Below, piece by piece: positions 57,451 through 64,000 of a DNA stretch of 64,000 nucleotides. The position numbers and the translations under genes are program-made. This stretch comes from Coccinella septempunctata (taxonomy: Eukaryota; Arthropoda; Insecta; Coleoptera; Coccinellidae): positions 538,501 to 602,500 of the forward strand of contig NC_058196.1 in NCBI RefSeq assembly GCF_907165205.1, written 5' to 3'. Position 1 is the first letter of the stretch. The number at the start of each line of letters is the position of its first letter. Below the pieces are notes generated by a model that worked only from the letters and a program-made list of their open reading frames with translations, made no database searches and was not told the origin of the DNA.

Positions 57451-57581
57451 GTTTTATACGGAAATGGGTCAAAAAATGTTAGTCTGCAAGGGATGCAAGA
57501 AAAGTTTTTTATGGATTATGAATCCTGAATAGTCAATTATCATCTGAGTGAAAATCTCATTTTTACAGTCGTAAAAACATA
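57451..57581 (-). repeat. Satellite edge monomer, minus orientation (left piece)
   Basis: A partial monomer from TTTTATACGG to GTAAAAACATA, with the TCAATTATCATCTGAG variant. The mariner-like element interrupts it; the remainder resumes at 58796 with TAGAAGGTGTGAAG. The uninterrupted homologue is at 41198-41345. Confidence 0.95.
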
Positions 57582-58795
57582 TACTTCATTCAACTTTATT
57601 TTAGCAGTCGGTTGGCCATGGAAATTTGACACATTTCACTCTGTATAGTACGAAAATGTGGGGTTATGAAGCTTGTCAAAACATTTTTGGGTTTTAAATC
57701 AATGCTATGTTGCCCGTTCTACGTGAAAGTTTCTGTTTTTACGTATTTTATCACAATAACGAATCTCTTCGGAAAATATGTGACGAACATAATTGAAGTT
57801 TATACAAACTGATTGAAGGCATACCAAATCCAGTTATTTGCATGGAAAATACAAGAGATCAGTATAATATCATAATATGCACTCGCTTGAGGAGAGTTAA
57901 TGTTCGTTATCTGCTTTGGGTTACATCATTTGTAGATTTCAAAAATATTAACCCGAAGATGAAATGCATATGATGCAGTGGTTGGGAATGGGTATCTCCC
58001 GAAGGAATTAACAGATAATTACAAGAATGTTAAATTCTTCAACAAAAATCATCTTGCATCAGTATAAGTAAAAGGAGTTGAAGGAAGTTTCAAGTTAAGA
58101 TGCAACTTCACCGTTGAACAAAAATTTCACATGAATAAACAAGTAACAGGGCAACTTGCGCGTATTTGTGGCTATTCATCTCAATACAATGATGTAATTA
58201 TAATAATTAGGTATTTATTAGTACCTTAAGAGATTTACATTGTATAGGACAAGTCAAATGAAAAATAAAAAAATCAATTTTCGGGAACTTATTCTACAAT
58301 GACATTCAACGAAAATCCTGTAGTAAACTTTTCGCATTAATTCACTCAAAAATAAAATTCTCAAATGCCACCACTTCATTGGGTCTTCCAATAGAAGGAA
58401 ATTCTTTGTCATACTCTTCATTCACAATCTTTCTGATTGTGGAAATATGCAGCTGAAATATAAGTCGTTTAGATTCAGATGAAACATTATATAAATTACC
58501 TTACATTGAATATGTTCGCTATCGTCTGACGTATTGTGGATTTTAGAATATCAGGGTATAACTATTTGAATGAGCAGACCTGAATTCTAAATAGCACTTC
58601 CGGAAACCCTGTCTCTTCTTTCAATTACTTTCGGCATTTTCGAATTTTCGTAATAAAAATTGATATTAGTTGTGGCAACGGCGTTATGACATTAACGACA
58701 TTTCATGAGTGCCAACCTAACTTCGTTCTAGTTACAAAAACTTGAGAAAATTATTTCATGGCCAACCGACTGCTAAAATAAATTTGAATGAAGTA
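57582..58795. mobile_element. Mariner/Tc1-like element, 1214 bp, no intact transposase
   Basis: The inverted ends start TACTTCATTCAA and continue TTTATTTTAGCAGTCGGTTG then GCCATG, about 43 bp (57582-57625 and 58753-58795), with one mismatch and one indel. A TA flanks each side (57580-57581 and 58796-58797), and the homologous site at 41297-41299 has a single TA, which confirms the insertion. The length fits a mariner-class element, but no transposase frame longer than 60 codons is open, so it is either decayed or non-autonomous. Confidence 0.88.
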
Positions 58796-61700
58796 TAGAA
58801 GGTGTGAAGAAAAATATTCACGCATCCTAGGGCAAATTCGGTGTTTTATACGGAAAAGGGTCGAAAAAGGGTAGTCTGCAAGGGGTGCAAGAAAAGTTTT
58901 TTATGGATTATGAATCCTGAATGGTTGACCATCATCTGAGTGAAAATCTCATCTTGACAGTCGTGAAAACATAGAAGTTATAGACAGCTGACTGCGCGCT
59001 TCCTAGGGCAATTTCGGTGTTTTATACAGAAAAGGGGCGAAAAAGGGTAGTCTCCAAGGGGTGCAAGAAAAGTTTTTCACGGATTATGAATCCTGAATAG
59101 TCCACCTTCATCAGAGTGAAAATCTCATCTTGACAGTCGTAAAAACATAGAAGTTATAGACAGCTGACTGCGCGCTTTATAGCGCAAATTCGGTGTTTTA
59201 TACGGAAAAGGGTCGAAAAAGGGTAGTCTGCAAGAGAGGCAAGAAAAGTTTTTTACGGATTATGAATCCTGAATAGTTCACCTTCATCTGAGTGAAAATC
59301 TCATCTTGACAGTCGTGAAAACATAGAAGTTATAGACAGCTGACTGCGCGCTTCCTAGGGCAATTTCGGTGTTTTATACAGAAAAGGGGCGAAAAAGGGT
59401 AGTCTCCAAGGGGTGCAAGAAAAGTTTTTCACGGATTATGAATCCTGAATAGTCCACCTTCATCAGAGTGAAAATCTCATCTTGACAGTCGTAAAAACAT
59501 AGAAGTTATAGACAGCTGACTGCGCGCTTTATAGCGCAAATTCGGTGTTTTATACGGAAAGAGGTCGAAAAAGGGTAGTCTGCAAGAGGTACAAGAAAAG
59601 TTTTTTACGGATTATGAATCCTGAATAGTTCACCTTCATCTGAGTGAAAATCTCATTTTGACAGTCGTGAAAACATAGAAGTTATAGACAGCTGACTGCG
59701 CGCTTCCTAGGGCAAACTCGGTGTTTTATACGGAAAAGGGTCGAAAAAGGGTAGTCTGCAAGGCGTGCAAGGAAAGTTTTTTACAGATTATGAATCCTGA
59801 ATAGTTATTTATTATCTGAGTGAAAATCTCATTCTGACAGTCGTAAAAACATAGAAGTTATAGACAGCTGACTGCGCGCTTTATATCGCAAATTCTGTGT
59901 TTAATACGGATAAGGGTCGAAAAAGGGTAGTCTGCAAGGGGTGCAAGAAAAGTTTTTCACATATTATGAATCCTGAATAGTCCACCTTCATCTGAGTGAA
60001 AATCTCATCTTGACAGTCGTGAAAACATAGAAGTTATAGACAGCTGACTGCGCGCTTCCTAGGGCAAACTCGGTGTTTTATACGGAAAAGGGTCGAAAAA
60101 GGGTATTCTGCAAGGCGTGCGAAAAAAGTTTCTTACGGATTATGAATCCTGAATAGTTGACCATAATCTGAGTGAAAATCTCATCTTGACAGTCGTAAAA
60201 ACATAGAAGTTATAGACAGCTAACTGCGCGCTTTATAGCGCATATTCGGTATTTTATACGGAAATGGGTCGAAAAAGGGTAGCCTGCAAGGGGTGTAAGA
60301 AAAGTTTTTCACGGATTCTGAATCCTGAATAGTCCACCTTCATCTGAGTGGAAATCTCATCTTGAAAGTCGTAAAAACATAGAAGTTAAAGACAGCTGAC
60401 TGCGCGCTTCCTAGGGCAAATTCGGTGTTTTATACGGAAAAGGGTCGAAAAAGGGTAGTCTGCAAGGGGTGCAAGGAAAGTTTTTTACGGATTATGAATC
60501 CTGAATAGTTGACCATAATCTGAGTGAAAATCTCATCTCGACAGTCGTAAAAACATAGAACTTATAGACAGCTGACTGCGCGCTTTATAGCGCATATTCG
60601 GTATTTTATACGGAAATGGGTCGAAAAAGGGTAGTCTGCAAGGGGTGCAAGAAAAGTTTTTTACGGATTATGAATCCTGAATAGTCCACCTTCATCTGAG
60701 TGAAAATCTCATCTTGACAGTCGTGAAAACATAGAAGTTATAGACAGCTGACTGCGCGCTTTATATCGCAAATTCGGTGTTTTATACGGAAAAGGGTCGA
60801 AAGAGGGTAGTCTGCAAGGGGTGCAAGAAAAGTTTTTCACGGATTATGAATCCTGAATAGTTGACCATAATCTGAGTGGAAATCTCATCTTGACAGTCGT
60901 AAAAACATAGAAGTTATAGACAGCTGACTGCGCACTTCCTAGGGCAATTTCGGTGTTTTATACGGAAAAGGGTCGAAAAAGGGTAGTCTGCAAGGGATGC
61001 AAGAAAAATTTTTTACGGACTATAAATCCTGAATAGTCGATCATCATCTGAGTGAAAATTTCATCTTGACAGTCGTAAAAACATGGAAGTTATAGACAGC
61101 TGACTGCGCGCTTTATATCGCAAATTCGGTGTTTTATACGGAAAATGGTCGAAAAAGGGTAGTCTCCAAGGGGGGCAAGAAAAGTTTTTTACGGATTATG
61201 AATCCTGAATAGTTGGTCATCATCTGAGTGAAAATCTCATCTTGACAGTCTTGAAAACAAAGAAGTTATAGACAGCTGACTGCGCGCTTCCTAGGGCAAA
61301 TTCGGTGTTTTATACGGAAAAGGGTCGAAAAAGGGTAGTCTGCAAGAGGTGCAAGAAAAGTTTTCACGGATTATGAATCCAGAATAGTCAACCTTCATTT
61401 GAGTGAAAATCTCATTTTGACAGTCGTAAAAACATAGAAGTTATAGACAGCTTACTGCGCGCTTCCTAGGGCAATTTCGGTGTTTTATACGGAAAAGGGT
61501 CGAAAAAGGGTAGTCTGCAAGGGATGCAAGAAAAATTTTTTACGGACTATAAATCCTGAATAGTCGATCATCATCTGAGTGAAAATCTCATCTTGACAGT
61601 CGTAAAAACATGGAAGTTATAGACAGCTGACTGCGCGCTTTATATCGCAAATTCGGTGTTTTATGGGGAAAAGGGTCGAAAAAGGGTAGTCTGCAAGGGA

Positions 61701-64000
61701 TGCAAGAAAAATTTTTTACGGACTATGAATCCTGAATAGTTGACCATCATCTGAGTGAAAATCTCATCTTGACAGTCGTAAAAACATAGAAGCTATAGAC
61801 AGCTGACTGCGCGCTTTATATCGCAAATTCGGTGTTTTATACGGAAAAGGGTCGAAAAAGGGTAGTCTGCAAGGGAGGCAAGAAAAGTTTTTCACGGATT
61901 ATGAATCCTGAATAGTTGGTCATCATCTGAGTGAAAAGCTCATCTTGACAGTCTTGAAAACATAGAAGTTATAGACAGCTGACTGCGCGCTTCCTAGGGC
62001 AAATTCGGTGTTTTATACGGAAAAGGGTCGAAAAAGGGTAGTCTGCAAGGGGTGCAAGAAAAGTTTTTACGGATTATGAATCCAGAATAGTCAACCTTCA
62101 TTTGAGTGAAAATCTCATTTTGACAGTCGTAAAAACATAGAAGTTATAGACAGCTTACTGCGCGCTTCCTAGGGCAATTTCGGTGTTTTATACGGAAAAG
62201 GGTCGAAAAAGGGTAGTCTGCAAAGGATGCAAGAAAAATTTTTCACGGACTATAAATCCTGAATAGTCGATCATCATCTGAGTGAAAATCTCATCTTGAC
62301 AGTCGTAAAAACATGGAAGTTATAGACAGCTGACTGCGCGCTTTATATCGCAAATTCGGTGTTTTACGGGGAAAAGGGTCGAAAAAGGGTAGTCTGCAAG
62401 GGATGCAAGAAAAGTTTTTTACAGATTATGAATCCTGAATAGTTGACCATCATCTGAGTGAAAATCTCATCTTGACAGTCGTGAAAACAATGAAGTTATA
62501 GACAGCTGACTGCGCGCTTTATATCGCAAATTCGGTGTTTTATACGGAAAAGGGTCAAAAAAGGGTAGTCTGCAAGGGAAGCAAGAAAAGTTTTTTACGG
62601 ACTATGAATCCTGAATAGTTGACCATCATCTGAGTGAAAATCTCATCTTCACAGTCGAAAAACCATAGAAGTTATAGACAGCTGACTGCGCGCTTTATAG
62701 CGCAAATTCGGTATTTCATACGGAAAAGGTTCTAAAAAGGGTAGTCTGCAAGGGGTGCAAGAAAAGTTTTCCACGGATTATGAATCCTGAATAGTCAACC
62801 TTCATCTGAGTGAAAATTTCATTTTGACAGTCGTAAAAACATAGAAGTTATAGACAGCTGACTGCGCGCTTCCTAGGGCAAACTCGGTGTTTTATACGGA
62901 AAAGGGTCGAAAAAGGGTAGTCTGCAAGGCGTGCAAGGAAAGTTTTTTACAGATTATGAATCCTGAATAGTTATTTATCATCTGAGTGAAAATCTCATTC
63001 TGACAGTCGTAAAAACATAGAAGTTATAGACAGCTGACTGCGCGCTTTATATCGCAAATTCTGTGTTTAATACGGATAAGGGTCGAAAAAGGGTAGTCTG
63101 CAAGGGGTGCAAGAAAAGTTTTTCACATATTATGAATCCTGAATAGTCCACCTTCATCTGAGTGAAAATCTCATCTTGACAGTCGTGAAAACATAGAAGT
63201 TATAGACAGCTGACTGCGCGCTTCCTAGGGCAAACTCGGTGTTTTATACGGAAAAGGGTCGAAAAAGGGTATTCTGCAAGGCGTGCGAAAAAAATTTCTT
63301 ACGGATTATGAATCCTGAATAGTTGACCATAATCTGAGTGAAAATCTCATCTTGACAGTCGTAAAAACATAGAAGTTATAGACAGCTAACTGCGCGCTTT
63401 ATAGCGCATATTCGGTATTTTATACGGAAATGGGTCGAAAAAGGGTAGCCTGCAAGGGGTGCAAGAAAAGTTTTCCACGGATTCTGAATCCTGAATAGTT
63501 GACCATAATCTGAGTGAAAATCTCATCTTGACAGTCGTTAAAACATAGAAGTTAAAGACAGCTGACTGCGCGCTTTATAGCGCAAATTCGGTGTTTTATA
63601 CGGAAAAGGGTCAAAAAAGGGTAGTCTGCAAGGGAAGCAAGAAAAGTTTTTTACGGATTATGAATCCTGAATAGTTGACCATCATCTTAGTGAAAATCTC
63701 ATCTTCACAGTCGTAAAAACATAGAAGTTATAGACAGCTGACTGCGCGCTTTATAGCGCAAATTCGGTATTTCATACGGAAAAGGTTCTAAAAAGGGTAG
63801 TCTGCAAGGGGTGCAAGAAATGTTTTTCACGGATTATGAATCCTGAATAGTCAACCTTCATCTGAGTGAAAATCTCATTTTGACCGTCGTAAAAACATAG
63901 AAGTTATAGACAGCTGACTGCGCGCTTCCTAGGGCAAATTCGGTGTTTTATACGGAAAAGGGTCGAAAAAGGGTAGTCTGCAAGGGGTGCAAGAAAAGTT
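58796..64000 (-). repeat. Satellite array, minus orientation, about 30 monomers, runs off the window
   Basis: It is the same family as the left array but reversed. Typical variants here, such as TAGTTGACCATCATCTGAG and TAGTCGATCATCATCTGAG, are rare or absent in the plus array. Monomers ending in the CTTCCTAGGGC type and the CTTTATAGCGC or CTTTATATCGC type alternate over much of 58980-60600, which suggests a dimer of about 352 bp (for example the GAAAAGGGGCGAAAAAGG variant at 59029 and 59381). Confidence 0.97.
59690..63540 (-). repeat. Block duplication in the minus array, 3166 bp apart
   Basis: ATAGTTATTTAT occurs at 59801 and 62967 and the rare CTGTGTTTAATACGGATAAG at 59895 and 63061, both 3166 bp apart. 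The series continues to the GGTAGCCTGC and ACGGATTCTGAATCC variants near 60280 and 63450. That is 18 monomers. Another marker, TAGTCGATCATCATC, at about 61035, 61561 and 62265 shows smaller duplications in between. Confidence 0.85.

Noticed and set aside
53161..58795. tRNA, rRNA or other structural RNA genes in the island
   Set aside because: No cloverleaf with A/B box pattern, rRNA core sequence or U-RNA motif was seen; the only tRNA-like sequence is the primer site complement near 52880.

Overview
This is eukaryotic repeat DNA, most likely from an insect. The evidence is a near-complete BEL/Pao retrotransposon, mariner-type and hAT-type elements, a split coding region with GT/AG introns, and an arthropod-style TATA plus TCAGT promoter in an LTR. 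I cannot name the species. About 75% of the window is one satellite family and nearly all the rest is transposable elements. No ordinary host gene is certain.

Layout: 1-40246 is a continuous + strand satellite array of about 230 monomers (165 or 175/176 bp) built by nested duplications: 350 bp dimers, blocks of about 1.3, 1.57 and 3.7-4.0 kb, and a tandem pair of about 8 kb. 40247-58795 is an island of mobile elements with short satellite blocks. From 58796 to the end the same satellite runs on the minus strand. All satellite right of 41198 is inverted relative to the left array.

Island: a spacer with a hAT-like terminus (40247-41197); a minus satellite block (41198-41651 plus 44517-45027) split by a 2865 bp CACTG-ended transposon that carries exons of a SAM-like protein; a 640 bp repeat arm (45541-46180) whose inverted partner is at 56801-57450; a BEL/Pao element (46684-53155, minus strand) with identical 257 bp LTRs and a perfect 5 bp target duplication; a 688 bp hAT-type non-autonomous element; remnants of two non-LTR retrotransposons; a tandem pair of hairpin repeats; and a 1214 bp mariner-like element inserted at a TA inside a satellite monomer.

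The BEL element is the only multi-domain protein source. A long Gag-protease-RT-RNase H frame continues into a separate integrase frame after a break at an A5 run. A small TTAA-flanked element sits in its 5' leader. Several nested insertions give a relative order: satellite first, then the CACTG element and the mariner in the satellite, and the small palindromic element inside BEL after BEL formed (or before the sampled copy moved).
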